The notes under the pieces are model-generated. The model worked only from the letters and a program-made list of their open reading frames with translations, was not told the DNA's origin and made no database searches. This document shows, piece after piece, positions 24,401 to 32,702 of a DNA stretch of 33,091 nucleotides. The stretch is from Syntrophomonadaceae bacterium (lineage in GTDB: Bacteria > Bacillota > Dethiobacteria > DTU022 > UBA8154), in contig PWRZ01000040.1 of NCBI GenBank assembly GCA_003563385.1, positions 1 to 33,091 on the forward strand, given 5' to 3'. Within the stretch, counting starts at the first letter, position 1. The number at the start of each line of letters is the position of its first letter. A program made the translations under genes and the position numbers.

Positions 24401-24784
24401 ATGAACGCCAGCAGCTCTATTTATTATGGTTTAGAAATCCTGGTGGTCGGGTTTTCTGTAGTCTTTATCATACTGATTGCCCTGGCACTTGTACTGGTAC
24501 TGTTTTCTAAAATTCTGGCACCTGCCCCAAAAAAAACGGCAGTGGCAACAGGCCCGGCCGTGGAAGCCGGCCGCGAAACAGCATCGGCAGTTTCACAGGT
24601 TGAAGATAAGGCGGGCGATAAAGTAAGCCCGGAGATGGTCGCTGCAGCTGTCGGAGTTGTCCTCTGCATGCTGGAACCATTCAGGGAAGAAACAGTAAAA
24701 AGCAAGTGGGCCACAGATGGCCGCAAAAGATTGCTGGAATCAAGGCGCGAATTTGCCCAGCTCAGAAAGGAGAAGGTTAGATGA
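24401..24784 (+). CDS. OadG-like small membrane subunit of a Na+ pump decarboxylase
   Basis: A 127-residue protein with one N-terminal hydrophobic helix (about 8-35, VVGFSVVFIILIALALVLVL) followed by an Ala/Pro/Lys-rich linker and a charged C-terminus, the layout of the gamma subunit of Na+-pumping decarboxylases. In those enzymes it anchors the soluble carboxyltransferase to the membrane subunit. ATG 24401 follows AAGGGGG; an earlier in-frame start overlapping korC is unlikely. Its stop overlaps the biotin carrier start by four bases (ATGA). Confidence 0.8.
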   Translation: MNASSSIYYGLEILVVGFSVVFIILIALALVLVLFSKILAPAPKKTAVATGPAVEAGRETASAVSQVEDKAGDKVSPEMVAAAVGVVLCMLEPFREETVKSKWATDGRKRLLESRREFAQLRKEKVR

Positions 24785-25245
24785 GAAAATTTAAAGTTTA
24801 TGTTGATGGACAACCTTTTGAAGTTGAAGTAGAAGACCTCGGCAGCGGCCAGGCAAAAGTAACCCCTGCCGCCGCACAGCCCGAAGCAACTCCGCCTAAA
24901 CCGGCAGCAGTTGAACAGCCTTCTGCTCCTCCTGCAGCCGAAAAAGCTGCACCTGCACCTGTGAAAGAAGAACCACCGAAAGCAGAACCAAAAGCCGAAC
25001 CGCAGCCGCAAAAGAAAACCGCTGTTGAAGGCGGCATGGAGGTTACGGCGCCTATGCCCGGTTCGGTCCTGGAAGTAAAGGTAAAGGTAGGAGACACCAT
25101 CAAGGAAGGGGATGTTTTATTTATACTGGAAGCGATGAAGATGGAAAACGAAGTCAGTTCTTCCCACTCGGGGACTGTAAAATCTATACTTGTCGAAAAA
25201 GGCAGTACAGTAAATACAGGCGATCCAATGATGGTCATTGAGTAA
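24781..25245 (+). CDS. Biotin carboxyl carrier protein of a Na+ pump decarboxylase
   Basis: A 154-residue carrier. A short N-terminal segment ([18 protein letters not shown]) leads into a long flexible Ala/Pro/Glu/Lys linker (about 25-80) and a C-terminal biotinyl domain with the site EAMKMENE, the biotinylated Lys at about residue 120, and the preceding [20 protein letters not shown]. Biotin shuttles CO2 from a carboxyltransferase to the OadB-type membrane subunit. The start overlaps the OadG-like gene by four bases. No carboxyltransferase gene is in the cluster. Confidence 0.92.
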   Translation: MRKFKVYVDGQPFEVEVEDLGSGQAKVTPAAAQPEATPPKPAAVEQPSAPPAAEKAAPAPVKEEPPKAEPKAEPQPQKKTAVEGGMEVTAPMPGSVLEVKVKVGDTIKEGDVLFILEAMKMENEVSSSHSGTVKSILVEKGSTVNTGDPMMVIE

Positions 25246-25262
25246 GGCGGGGAGGGGTAGAC

Positions 25263-26390
25263 ATGTTTGAAAGGCTACTACAGTTTTTTGCAACGACCGG
25301 CTTTGCCCACCTGGCATTCGATCAGGTAATTATGATCGTTATAGCACTTGTCCTTTTGTACCTGGGAATATATAAAAAGTATGAACCGCTGCTGCTTGTC
25401 CCAATCAGCTTTGGCATGCTCCTGGTAAACCTCCCTCTCGGGGGGCTGATGGATCCTCCGACAGACGGGGAGTTAGGTGGACTGCTTTATTATATATACC
25501 AGGGAATAGAACTGGGTATTTATCCTCCCCTTATCTTCCTGGGGGTTGGAGCATTGACCGATTTTGGCCCCCTCATTTCCAATCCCATGACCCTGCTGCT
25601 GGGGGCTGCGGCACAGTTCGGAATCTTTTTTACTTTTATTGGGGCAATGTTGCTGGGCTTTACGCCATATGAAGCCGGCTCCATTGGTATTATTGGCGGT
25701 GCCGACGGCCCTACAGCCATTTTTATTGCTTCCCGCTTGTCACCGCATCTCCTGGGAGCTATAGCGGTGGCGGCCTATTCCTATATGGCCCTGGTGCCCA
25801 TTATCCAGCCGCCCATTATGAGGCTTCTTACCACGGATAAGGAAAGAAAAATAGTCATGGAGCAGCTGAGACCGGTTTCCCAAAAGGAACGCATTCTTTT
25901 CCCCGTTGTTGTTATTATTTTAACGGGCCTTCTCCTGCCCGCTGCTCTCCCTCTCCTGGGAATGCTCATGTTTGGCAACCTGTTAAGGGAATGCGGCGTA
26001 ACGGAGCGCCTTAACAAGGCGGCCCAAAACGAGCTCAATAACATAGTAGTTATTTTTCTCGGTTTAACCGTAGGAGGGACGGCGAGCGCACATTATTTCC
26101 TGACCGCGGAAACGCTGATGATTATTGCGCTTGGGCTGGTTGCTTTCATGGTCGGGACTGCCGTGGGGGTGCTCATGGGCAAAATAATGTGCAGTGTAAC
26201 GGGCGGCAGGGTTAATCCCCTGATCGGCTCTGCAGGTGTTTCGGCGGTGCCCATGGCGGCACGGGTTTCGCAGGTAGTCGGCAAGCAGTACAACCCCAAC
26301 AATTACCTGTTAATGCATGCCATGGGGCCGAACGTGGCCGGTGTTATCGGTTCCGCCGTAGCTGCCGGTATTTTCCTGTCCTTGCTCTAA
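25263..26390 (+). CDS. Na+-pumping decarboxylase beta subunit (OadB/MmdB type)
   Basis: A 375-residue polytopic membrane protein that decarboxylates carboxybiotin and exports Na+ in oxaloacetate, methylmalonyl-CoA or glutaconyl-CoA decarboxylases. The conserved ion-site region [16 protein letters not shown] lies near residue 145, and the second conserved stretch runs from [20 protein letters not shown] to [19 protein letters not shown] at the C-terminus. The ATG follows GGGGAGGGG. It is the last gene of the seven-gene korDABC-oadG-bcc-oadB run and is followed by strong hairpins. Which acid is decarboxylated cannot be told without the missing alpha subunit. Confidence 0.93.
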   Translation: MFERLLQFFATTGFAHLAFDQVIMIVIALVLLYLGIYKKYEPLLLVPISFGMLLVNLPLGGLMDPPTDGELGGLLYYIYQGIELGIYPPLIFLGVGALTDFGPLISNPMTLLLGAAAQFGIFFTFIGAMLLGFTPYEAGSIGIIGGADGPTAIFIASRLSPHLLGAIAVAAYSYMALVPIIQPPIMRLLTTDKERKIVMEQLRPVSQKERILFPVVVIILTGLLLPAALPLLGMLMFGNLLRECGVTERLNKAAQNELNNIVVIFLGLTVGGTASAHYFLTAETLMIIALGLVAFMVGTAVGVLMGKIMCSVTGGRVNPLIGSAGVSAVPMAARVSQVVGKQYNPNNYLLMHAMGPNVAGVIGSAVAAGIFLSLL

Positions 26391-26415
26391 GGTACGGGTT
26401 TTATAATAAAAATAG

Positions 26416-26444
26416 GGGAAGCAAGAGAGAACCTCTTGCTTCCC
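26416..26444. repeat. Perfect 12-bp hairpin after oadB
   Basis: GGGAAGCAAGAG (26416-26427) pairs without mismatch with CTCTTGCTTCCC (26433-26444) around a five-base loop. There is no T run directly after it. It may protect the upstream mRNA 3' end. Confidence 0.8.
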
Positions 26445-26448
26445 ACTG

Positions 26449-26476
26449 AACCTGTGGTCTTGATCACAGGTTTTTT
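26449..26476 (+). terminator. Intrinsic terminator of the kor-oad operon
   Basis: AACCTGTG pairs with CACAGGTT around an eight-base loop and is followed by six T. It comes four bases after the 12-bp hairpin. Confidence 0.85.
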
Positions 26477-26566
26477 GTTAGCGGCCGCGCATAACAACAA
26501 TACAGTCTACATAAACATAATACAGCGGCGACCGCCGGGAAGGGTCTGCCATTTTTTTGTGGGCTG

Positions 26567-27946
26567 GTGGTGAATATCAAAAATTGGCCGTACGGCTGGC
26601 GCACGCCTCTTAAAAACAAGAGGTCGCTGAAGATACTGGCTGCCGTGCTGATGGCAGTGATTATATTACTGTCAGCGGAACTGCTCTATTTCAGCGAAAG
26701 AGCTCCCCTGGGACTGCATATTGGGCCTTACTACGTAGGCGGTAAATCTCATGCCTGTATAGAAGGGCTTTTAATAAATGCAAAAAAAGATTTCATGGAA
26801 AATGAGGTCACCGTCACAGTACCGCACCGTCAGGCAGCGCTGGTATTTGAACTGCAGAATATGGGTATATTCCTGGATGTTGAGGCCCTGCTTGAGGAAT
26901 TGAAAAGTAAAAGCGCCCCCTTCAATTACAGGAGCAAAATGCTCTTCTTACAAGAAGGCCTCTCCATACCCCTGAACTTCCAGGTAAATGAAGATGTATT
27001 TAACTCTCTGCTCGGCAGTATTGAAGAGGAGGTGAACATTTCTTCCAGGGAAGCGAGTGTCTGGGCTGAAGGAGGAACACTGCAGTTCAGGCCGCACCGC
27101 ACCGGCAGGATGCTGCAGGCAGCCGCCTTCCGGGATGCTGTCATCAGCAAGCTGTTGCAGTGGCCGCTGGCGCCGCTGGAGGTGGAACTGGAAGTTGAAT
27201 ACTTAAAACCGCAGGCCACCATTTCCTACATCTTGCTGAGCAAGGGGATAAAAGAAAAAATAGCGGCAACCAGGACAAAATTTAACCCGGCAAACGAAAA
27301 CAGGGTTCACAACATTCGTCTCGCTGCCGCCGAGCTTGACAACATGGTGCTGGCCCCGGGCGATATTTTTTCGTTTAACCAGATCATAGGGAGAGCGTCG
27401 CTGGAAGAAGGTTTTAAAGAAGCTCCCGTAATCGTGAACGACCGCCTGGTGATGGGCCCCGGCGGCGGAATCTGCCAGGTATCTTCAACTATCTATAACA
27501 CAGCCCTTTTGGCCGGTGTTTCAATTCAAGAACGCCACAATCACGGGCTGCCGGTGTCATATATTCCACCGGGGAGAGACGCCGCGGTTGCTTATGACTA
27601 TCTTGATTTGAAGTTTAAAAACTGCCTGGATTGTCATGTTTTAGTGCACACGGAGGTGCATGACGACAGTATCGAAATATTTATTTTCGGCGATCCGCAG
27701 GCGGTGTCCGAAATAAAGGTAATGTCGCAGGGCCTTCAAAAAATCCCTCCGCCAGTCCACTACCGGCTGCTGGAAAATAAGCCCTCCTCTTATAAAGAAA
27801 AGATACAGGAAGGGAAGGAAGGCTTTTCCGTGGAAACAGTGCGGGTATTTTACGAGGACGGAGTGGAGATATACAGGGAAAAGCTCGGCCGCGATTACTA
27901 TGCCCCCACCCCCACAATTTATGGTGTAGGGACACTGCCGCAATAA
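26567..27946 (+). CDS. VanW-family protein with G5-like tail
   Basis: A 459-residue protein with an N-terminal membrane segment (about 22-45, after a basic stretch), a putative peptidoglycan-binding region of PG_binding_4 type (about 55-220), a VanW domain (about 245-380: LAAAELDNMVLAPGDIFSFN, GPGGGICQVSSTIYNTALLA, ERHNHGLPVSYIPPGRDAAV) and a C-terminal G5-like strand region (ETVRVFYEDGVEIYREKLGR). It is probably exported and anchored, acting at the cell wall; the VanW activity is unknown. The start is GTG 26567 or the next GTG, with only a weak ribosome-binding site. Confidence 0.88.
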   Translation: MVNIKNWPYGWRTPLKNKRSLKILAAVLMAVIILLSAELLYFSERAPLGLHIGPYYVGGKSHACIEGLLINAKKDFMENEVTVTVPHRQAALVFELQNMGIFLDVEALLEELKSKSAPFNYRSKMLFLQEGLSIPLNFQVNEDVFNSLLGSIEEEVNISSREASVWAEGGTLQFRPHRTGRMLQAAAFRDAVISKLLQWPLAPLEVELEVEYLKPQATISYILLSKGIKEKIAATRTKFNPANENRVHNIRLAAAELDNMVLAPGDIFSFNQIIGRASLEEGFKEAPVIVNDRLVMGPGGGICQVSSTIYNTALLAGVSIQERHNHGLPVSYIPPGRDAAVAYDYLDLKFKNCLDCHVLVHTEVHDDSIEIFIFGDPQAVSEIKVMSQGLQKIPPPVHYRLLENKPSSYKEKIQEGKEGFSVETVRVFYEDGVEIYREKLGRDYYAPTPTIYGVGTLPQ

Positions 27947-27962
27947 AAGGGATGGAGAAGTA

Positions 27963-27991
27963 TTTACAGCACCGGCACATTTTGTTAAAAT
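27963..27991 (+). promoter_or_regulatory. Sigma-A promoter of the SGNH hydrolase gene
   Basis: TTTACA (27963-27968), 17 bp, TAAAAT (27986-27991), about 44 bp before the start codon. Confidence 0.6.
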
Positions 27992-28034
27992 AGGACAGTT
28001 CTAATTAGCAGCGGCCATGGAAGGGTGAAGAAGC

Positions 28035-28589
28035 ATGAAATTCGCGGCGCTGGGCGATTCCATTACTTACGGGTTCCCTTTCAGCACTAGCATGTCATGG
28101 GTGGCTGTCGTGGAAGAAAGAGAAGGAGTAACAATTATAAACTGCGGCATGTGCGGGGACATCACCGCGAACATGGTATACCGTTTTGACTATGACGTGC
28201 TACCGCACAGGCCGGATTACCTCATAATACTGGGGGGAGCAAACGACGCCTACAGCGGCATAGCTGCAGAGAAGGTAGCCGGCAACATTGAAAAAATCTG
28301 CTCCAAGAGCAGGATGGAAAACATTGAGCCGGTTATCGGGCTGCCTACGCCGGTAGCGGAATACTACATTGAGAGAGTTTTAAAGAGCTATCGTTCCCTC
28401 ATGAAAGCGATTGCCCGTGACAACGGCTACCGCGTTATCGATTTTTACAGCGCCCTGCTGGACCCCGCTACCGGGGGACCCGCTGCCGGGCTTACGGTGG
28501 ACGGTGTCCACCCGAGCATAGAAGGATATGAAAGGATGGCCGAGGCGGTGGACCTGAAAGCAATAACAAATAAAAATGCGCAGCAGTAG
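28035..28589 (+). CDS. SGNH/GDSL-type hydrolase
   Basis: A 184-residue esterase/lipase-like enzyme. The four SGNH blocks are visible: ALGDSITYGF near residue 6 (nucleophile Ser), CGMCGD (Gly), ILGGANDAY (Asn) and VDGVHPSIEGYERMA (Asp/His). No signal peptide is present, so it is probably cytoplasmic. The ATG follows GGAAGGGTGAAG, and its own promoter lies upstream. The substrate is unknown; the family includes acyl-ester and lysophospholipid hydrolases. Confidence 0.9.
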   Translation: MKFAALGDSITYGFPFSTSMSWVAVVEEREGVTIINCGMCGDITANMVYRFDYDVLPHRPDYLIILGGANDAYSGIAAEKVAGNIEKICSKSRMENIEPVIGLPTPVAEYYIERVLKSYRSLMKAIARDNGYRVIDFYSALLDPATGGPAAGLTVDGVHPSIEGYERMAEAVDLKAITNKNAQQ

Positions 28590-28685
28590 AAGATATTACC
28601 TGGTATCATACACCGGAAACAGGGGAAACATGTAACAAAAATGAAACTACCTGGATTACGGGTAAAAACAGGAGGCTGCGCATTT

Positions 28686-28892
28686 ATGACCGCAGGGAAA
28701 AAAATAAAAACCTGCCTTTCCAGCCTGAAAAGTGTTCAGGCCGACCTGGAGTCCTTTGCGCTGGAAACAGAAAACCAGACCGCCAAGCAAATGTTTACAC
28801 AGTTTGCAGACCAGGCCAGGAGTATAGTAGAGGGACTGCAGGCCAGGGTTATGGAAATCGAAAGCGAAGAACCGCAGTATAAAGGCAATTAA
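28686..28892 (+). CDS. DUF1657 protein
   Basis: A 68-residue helical protein matching the DUF1657 family from end to end (MTAGKKIKTCLSSLKSVQAD at the start, IESEEPQYKGN at the end). The family is restricted to endospore formers and is often found near SpoVA-like genes; its function is not established. The ATG at 28686 has ACAGGAGG about ten bases upstream, which fixes the start; the longer upstream frame lacks one. Here it stands alone, between the SGNH hydrolase and a strong terminator. Confidence 0.85.
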   Translation: MTAGKKIKTCLSSLKSVQADLESFALETENQTAKQMFTQFADQARSIVEGLQARVMEIESEEPQYKGN

Positions 28893-28896
28893 GCCG

Positions 28897-28935
28897 GGAA
28901 AGGCCCCTTTAAATAAAGAGGGGCTTTTCCTTTTT
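28897..28935 (+). terminator. Intrinsic terminator after the DUF1657 gene
   Basis: GGAAAGGCCCC pairs with GGGGCTTTTCC (one G-T pair), with further TTT/AAA pairing inside, followed by five T. Confidence 0.9.
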
Positions 28936-29014
28936 AGGGCTTCAAATGCAGTTTTGGCGCTGCGGAAGGATTTTGAAGCTGATGGGAAGAAATATACCGG
29001 GGGAGGGGGAAAAG

Positions 29015-29764
29015 GTGCACTACAGAGAAAAGCTGGAAAGCACAGCCGCGCTTATAAAAAATAGCGCCCATACATATATTTTGACCGGGGCGGGCATTAG
29101 CACTGAAAGCGGCCTGCCCGATTTTCGAAGCCCGGGTACCGGTGTGTGGGAAAAAACAGACCCCATGAAAACATCTACACAGCAGGTCCTGTATGAAAAT
29201 CCAAGGCTCTTTTATGAAGCCGGCTTTGCCCGCTTTGCCGGCATGATCGATGCCGAACCCAATGACGGTCACTATGCGCTCGCTGAGATGGAAAGGCTGG
29301 GCCTGGTCCGGGGGATAATTACCCAGAATATCGACGGGTTGCATATAAAAGCCGGCTCGAAGAAGGTATGGGAAGTGCACGGGCACTTGAGGAGTTGCCA
29401 CTGCCTGGGCTGCAGTCAGCCGTATCATTTCCAGGCACTCGTGGAGCAGCTTCAAAATGGTCAAAATCCGCCCCTGTGCATGGACTGCGGGGGCATGCTC
29501 CGCCCGGACGTGGTTTTGTTTGGCGACCCCATGGCCGAATCATTTTTCGATGCTCAAAGCGTCCTCCAGAGAGGGTGTGACCTGATGATGGTGGTAGGGA
29601 GCAGCCTGATGGTCTACCCGGTGGCCAGCTTGCCGCGTCTGGCGAGGAAGCTGGCCATAGTAAACTTACAGCCGACCAGCTACGATTCACGGGCCGAAGT
29701 TGTAATAAGGGAAAAGTGTGGTAAAGTACTGCAAGACCTGCTGGAGATATTAAAGCAGCAATAA
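29015..29764 (+). CDS. Sir2-family NAD-dependent protein deacylase
   Basis: A 249-residue sirtuin that removes acyl groups from lysine using NAD+. NAD-binding motifs TGAGISTESGLPDFRS and TQNIDGLH are present, with the catalytic His in VHGHL and a zinc site formed by cysteines in SCHCLGC and LCMDCGG. GSSLMVYPVASL and IVNLQPTSYD complete the fold. I chose GTG 29015, which follows GGGGGAGGGGG and gives the family length; upstream in-frame starts (28946, 28982) lack a comparable site and overlap no other gene. gltX follows 38 bases later. Confidence 0.93.
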   Translation: MHYREKLESTAALIKNSAHTYILTGAGISTESGLPDFRSPGTGVWEKTDPMKTSTQQVLYENPRLFYEAGFARFAGMIDAEPNDGHYALAEMERLGLVRGIITQNIDGLHIKAGSKKVWEVHGHLRSCHCLGCSQPYHFQALVEQLQNGQNPPLCMDCGGMLRPDVVLFGDPMAESFFDAQSVLQRGCDLMMVVGSSLMVYPVASLPRLARKLAIVNLQPTSYDSRAEVVIREKCGKVLQDLLEILKQQ

Positions 29765-29802
29765 TAACTGCCATTATAAACTGTCAGGTGAGGTGTAATT
29801 AC

Positions 29803-31266
29803 ATGGAAAAAGTGAGGGTCAGGTTTGCTCCCAGCCCTACGGGGGAGCTCCATATCGGTGGGGCAAGGACAGCTCTTTTTAACTGGCTGTTTGCGAGGAA
29901 CCGCGGAGGCAGCCTGGTTTTGCGTGTCGACGATACGGACAGGCAGCGCTCCTCCAGGCAGTACCTCGATTCCATAATTGAATCAATGCGCTGGCTTGGA
30001 CTTGACTGGGATGAGGGTCCGCTGGTGGGGGGTCCCTTCGCTCCCTACGTGCAGTCGGAAAGGCTGCCCATATACCGGCAGGAAGCCGAAAAACTGCTTC
30101 AAAAAGGGATGGCTTACCCCTGTTTCTGTACAGCCGAAGCACTGGCCGAGCAGAAGGAAAAATTCCGGCGCATGGGGCAGCCGCCGCGCTACACAGGCAA
30201 CTGCCGCAACCTTTCGGAGATGGAAAGGGAGCTACAAAAAGCGGAGGGGAGAAGCTATGTCCTGCGGCTTTTGACACCCGGGGATGGTGAAACAATTGTT
30301 GATGACATTATCAGGGGCAGGGTCAGCTTTGAAAACAGGTATATAGACGATTTTATAATAATCAGGTCTGACGGACTGCCCACCTATAATTTCACTTCAA
30401 CGGTGGACGACCATAAGATGGAGATAACTCATGTTATCCGGGCAGAGGAACATCTTTCCAACACCCCGCGGCAGCTCCTCATTGCCGGTCGGCTGGGATA
30501 TGATACCCCCCTTTATGCCCACGTACCCATGATACTGGCTCCCGATCACAGCAAGCTGAGCAAAAGGCACGGGGCCACAGCAGTGAGCGAATACCGGGAA
30601 ATGGGCATTCTCCCCGAGGCTCTTGTCAACTATCTCGCTCTTTTAGGGTGGTCACCGGGGGATGACCGCGAAATTGTCGATATTGAAGAAATGACCAGGC
30701 TTTTTTCACTGGAGAGGGTAAGCAAAAATCCGGCCATATATGACCTTAAAAAACTTACCTGGATAAACGGCCATTACCTGAGGGAGCTGCATATCGACAA
30801 GGTGACGGCATATGCAGTACCTTTTTTGGCAAAAAGCGGACTTATATCGGCGGAGCCGGGTGCTGATGAAGAAAAAAGGCTGCAGACAGTAATCGACCTG
30901 GTCCGAGACAGGGTTAAAAACTTGTGCGAGGTTGCCGATGCCTGCAACTATTTTTTCATTGATCACTTTCCTTACGATGAGCAGGGGATAAAAGAGCACT
31001 TTCAAAAAGAGGGCGCCGGGGAGGTCTTAAAAGAAATAGCGGCGGCACTGGAAGAGGTGGAGCCATTTGAGGTGGAGAATATTAAAAGTGCCCTGAAGCA
31101 GCTCAGCAAGAAGATGGGCCTTAAGATGGCTCAGGTAAACCTGCCCCTGAGGCTGGCCGTTACAGGGCGGACCATGGGCCCGGACTTGTTTGAGATCATT
31201 GCCCTGCTGGGGAAAGAGAAAGTGACCGAAAGGCTTTACAGGGCCTGCGAGCGCTTCTGTTCGTAA
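29803..31266 (+). CDS. gltX: Glutamyl-tRNA synthetase
   Basis: A 487-residue class I aminoacyl-tRNA synthetase that charges tRNA-Glu, and in most Firmicutes also tRNA-Gln for later amidation. The HIGH motif is in APSPTGELHIGGARTALFNW and the KMSKS motif is KLSKRHG near residue 251; VDDTDRQRSSRQYL and THVIRAEEHLSNTPRQ are also conserved. The ATG at 29803 follows AGGTGAGGTG; a GTG at 29788 lies inside that site. Length and motif order are typical and no T-box leader is visible in the short upstream gap. Confidence 0.96.
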   Translation: MEKVRVRFAPSPTGELHIGGARTALFNWLFARNRGGSLVLRVDDTDRQRSSRQYLDSIIESMRWLGLDWDEGPLVGGPFAPYVQSERLPIYRQEAEKLLQKGMAYPCFCTAEALAEQKEKFRRMGQPPRYTGNCRNLSEMERELQKAEGRSYVLRLLTPGDGETIVDDIIRGRVSFENRYIDDFIIIRSDGLPTYNFTSTVDDHKMEITHVIRAEEHLSNTPRQLLIAGRLGYDTPLYAHVPMILAPDHSKLSKRHGATAVSEYREMGILPEALVNYLALLGWSPGDDREIVDIEEMTRLFSLERVSKNPAIYDLKKLTWINGHYLRELHIDKVTAYAVPFLAKSGLISAEPGADEEKRLQTVIDLVRDRVKNLCEVADACNYFFIDHFPYDEQGIKEHFQKEGAGEVLKEIAAALEEVEPFEVENIKSALKQLSKKMGLKMAQVNLPLRLAVTGRTMGPDLFEIIALLGKEKVTERLYRACERFCS

Positions 31267-31334
31267 ATGAGGAAGTATAGTTATCAAAGAACTGCTCTTA
31301 GATAAGTATTCCTGTGTACCTGCAGTAGAATTAT

Positions 31335-31342
31335 GCTATAAT
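31335..31342 (+). promoter_or_regulatory. Extended -10 promoter of the two-TM gene
   Basis: TGCTATAAT (TG at 31334-31335, TATAAT at 31337-31342) is an extended -10 element; no good -35 is visible. It lies 31 bp before the start codon. Confidence 0.5.
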
Positions 31343-31373
31343 GAATCATATTATTCTATTAGGGGAGTGTTTT

Positions 31374-31598
31374 ATGCGCAGACCCCGGACCTATTACTTT
31401 ATTGCCGCCGTTTATGCGGTGATAGGAATTTATTTTCTCCTTTACAGCGACTTTCCCCTGTTTATTATTCTTTTCGCCGGTCTTGCCGTTTTTAATATAT
31501 TTTTAGGGCGAACGCTGACAAGGTGGGTAGAGGAAAGAAAAGAATTGTCAGAGATACAGGAGATCATTGACCCCAAATTGGACGACGACGATCGTTAA
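31374..31598 (+). CDS. Small two-TM membrane protein
   Basis: A 74-residue protein with two hydrophobic helices (about 8-24, YYFIAAVYAVIGIYFLLY, and about 27-45, FPLFIILFAGLAVFNIFL) and a charged, acidic C-terminal tail ending DPKLDDDDR. No family was recognised. ATG 31374 follows GGGGAGTG; the longer upstream frame lacks a ribosome site. It precedes the cyclophilin-like gene by 21 bases and is probably co-transcribed with it. Confidence 0.75.
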   Translation: MRRPRTYYFIAAVYAVIGIYFLLYSDFPLFIILFAGLAVFNIFLGRTLTRWVEERKELSEIQEIIDPKLDDDDR

Positions 31599-31619
31599 TA
31601 CGGACCTGGAGGTATTACC

Positions 31620-31988
31620 ATGGACATTAAGATTACCGTAAACGAGGACATTTCCCTGCGCGCATCCCTGAACGATACTGAAACTGCACGAAAAGTTTAC
31701 GAGGCACTGCCCATTAGAGACGAGGGCAGCACCTGGGGGGAGGAAATCTATTTTTCTACCGAAGTAACGGCGCCGCTGGAAAACCCCAGGGACCTTTTGG
31801 AAGCAGGAGAGATCGCCTACTGGCCTCCGATGCAGGCCGTATGTCTCTTTTACGGGCCTACCCCGGCCAGCCGGGGTGATGAAATCAGGGCTGCCGGCCC
31901 GGTAAACGTGATCGGTAAAATAGAAGGGGATCTTTCCCCGTTAAAAGGGCTGCAGGGAACGGTCAATGTTGTCCTGGAAAAGGCCTGA
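31620..31988 (+). CDS. Cyclophilin-like fold protein
   Basis: A 122-residue beta-rich protein resembling the cyclophilin-like family typified by Thermotoga TM1367. Matching elements are VYEALPIRDEGSTWGEEIYF, a GEIAYWPPMQAVCLFYGPTP stretch and a C-terminal VNVIGKIEGDL. Family function is not established and prolyl isomerase activity is doubtful. The ATG at 31620 follows GGAGGTATT. It is cytoplasmic and in line with the following Rossmann-protein gene, nine bases apart. Confidence 0.8.
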   Translation: MDIKITVNEDISLRASLNDTETARKVYEALPIRDEGSTWGEEIYFSTEVTAPLENPRDLLEAGEIAYWPPMQAVCLFYGPTPASRGDEIRAAGPVNVIGKIEGDLSPLKGLQGTVNVVLEKA

Positions 31989-31997
31989 GCCGCCGGT

Positions 31998-32678
31998 ATG
32001 AGTGTTGAACATGCCTACCTGGTCCTGGGATGCGGCTATTTTGGTTTAAAGGCCGTTGACGCCTTGATAAAGGAACATCCCTCTGCGAAGATTACAGTGG
32101 TAGATAAAAATCCCAGAAAATTAGGAAATGTATCATCAACAAATTGCCGTGCCTGTGAAGGAGATGCGCTGGAGTATCTTGATCGTACCGTCAACGGGAG
32201 CTCCATGGCGCTGTGGGTTGTCCCGGCTGTGCCCATCCACCTCGCTTACGAATGGCTGTTGAACAGGCTTTCCGGGAAAACGACGGTCAAGAGGAGAGCA
32301 AAAAGAATACCTGTCCCTGTCGGCCTGGACCTGGGCCTGCCCTTTCAGGTGCGCAGCGAGCAGGGAACCCTTTACTGCAGTTATGCCGACTTCGGGTGTC
32401 CCGATGACTGCCCGGAGCCGCTAGGTTACTGTACCGTGACAGGAATGACCCGCGAAAAGCCGCTCTACGAGGTTTTGGAGGGCATAGAATACAACGGTTA
32501 CCGGTCTTTCGTGATCCGCAGCAGGCAGCTTGCCCCGGGGGTAGGCGGGTATACAACCGGCGATCTTGTGGCGCTGTTTGAGAGGGTTTCTTCCGCTCCC
32601 GGCCAGGGCGCCCTGCTAAGCACTTCATGCAGGTGCCACGCTGTTATGGACGGCCTGCATTTTGATGAAGGGTATTAA
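31998..32678 (+). CDS. Rossmann-fold protein with cysteine-rich insertion
   Basis: A 226-residue protein. The N-terminus is a nucleotide-binding Rossmann unit (YLVLGCGYFGLKAVDALI with GxGxxG, then TVVDKNPRKL with an Asp that favours NAD), similar to TrkA-N domains. The C-terminal half is unfamiliar and cysteine-rich: CSYADFGCPDDCPEPLGYC (C-x6-C-x3-C-x6-C) and later STSCRCHAV, suggesting a metal or Fe-S site. A TrkA-type gene starts 24 bases downstream, so a role in ion-transport regulation or redox sensing is possible but unproven. The start is ATG 31998, preceded by a weak GCCGG sequence. Confidence 0.7.
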   Translation: MSVEHAYLVLGCGYFGLKAVDALIKEHPSAKITVVDKNPRKLGNVSSTNCRACEGDALEYLDRTVNGSSMALWVVPAVPIHLAYEWLLNRLSGKTTVKRRAKRIPVPVGLDLGLPFQVRSEQGTLYCSYADFGCPDDCPEPLGYCTVTGMTREKPLYEVLEGIEYNGYRSFVIRSRQLAPGVGGYTTGDLVALFERVSSAPGQGALLSTSCRCHAVMDGLHFDEGY

Positions 32679-32702
32679 GTATATTACGAAGGGGTTTTTG
32701 GC

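Noticed and set aside
24424-25011. Minus-strand 195-codon frame opposite the OadG-like and biotin carrier genes
   Set aside because: Cys/Arg/Phe-rich translation caused by the Ala/Pro/Lys-rich linkers on the other strand; no start signal.
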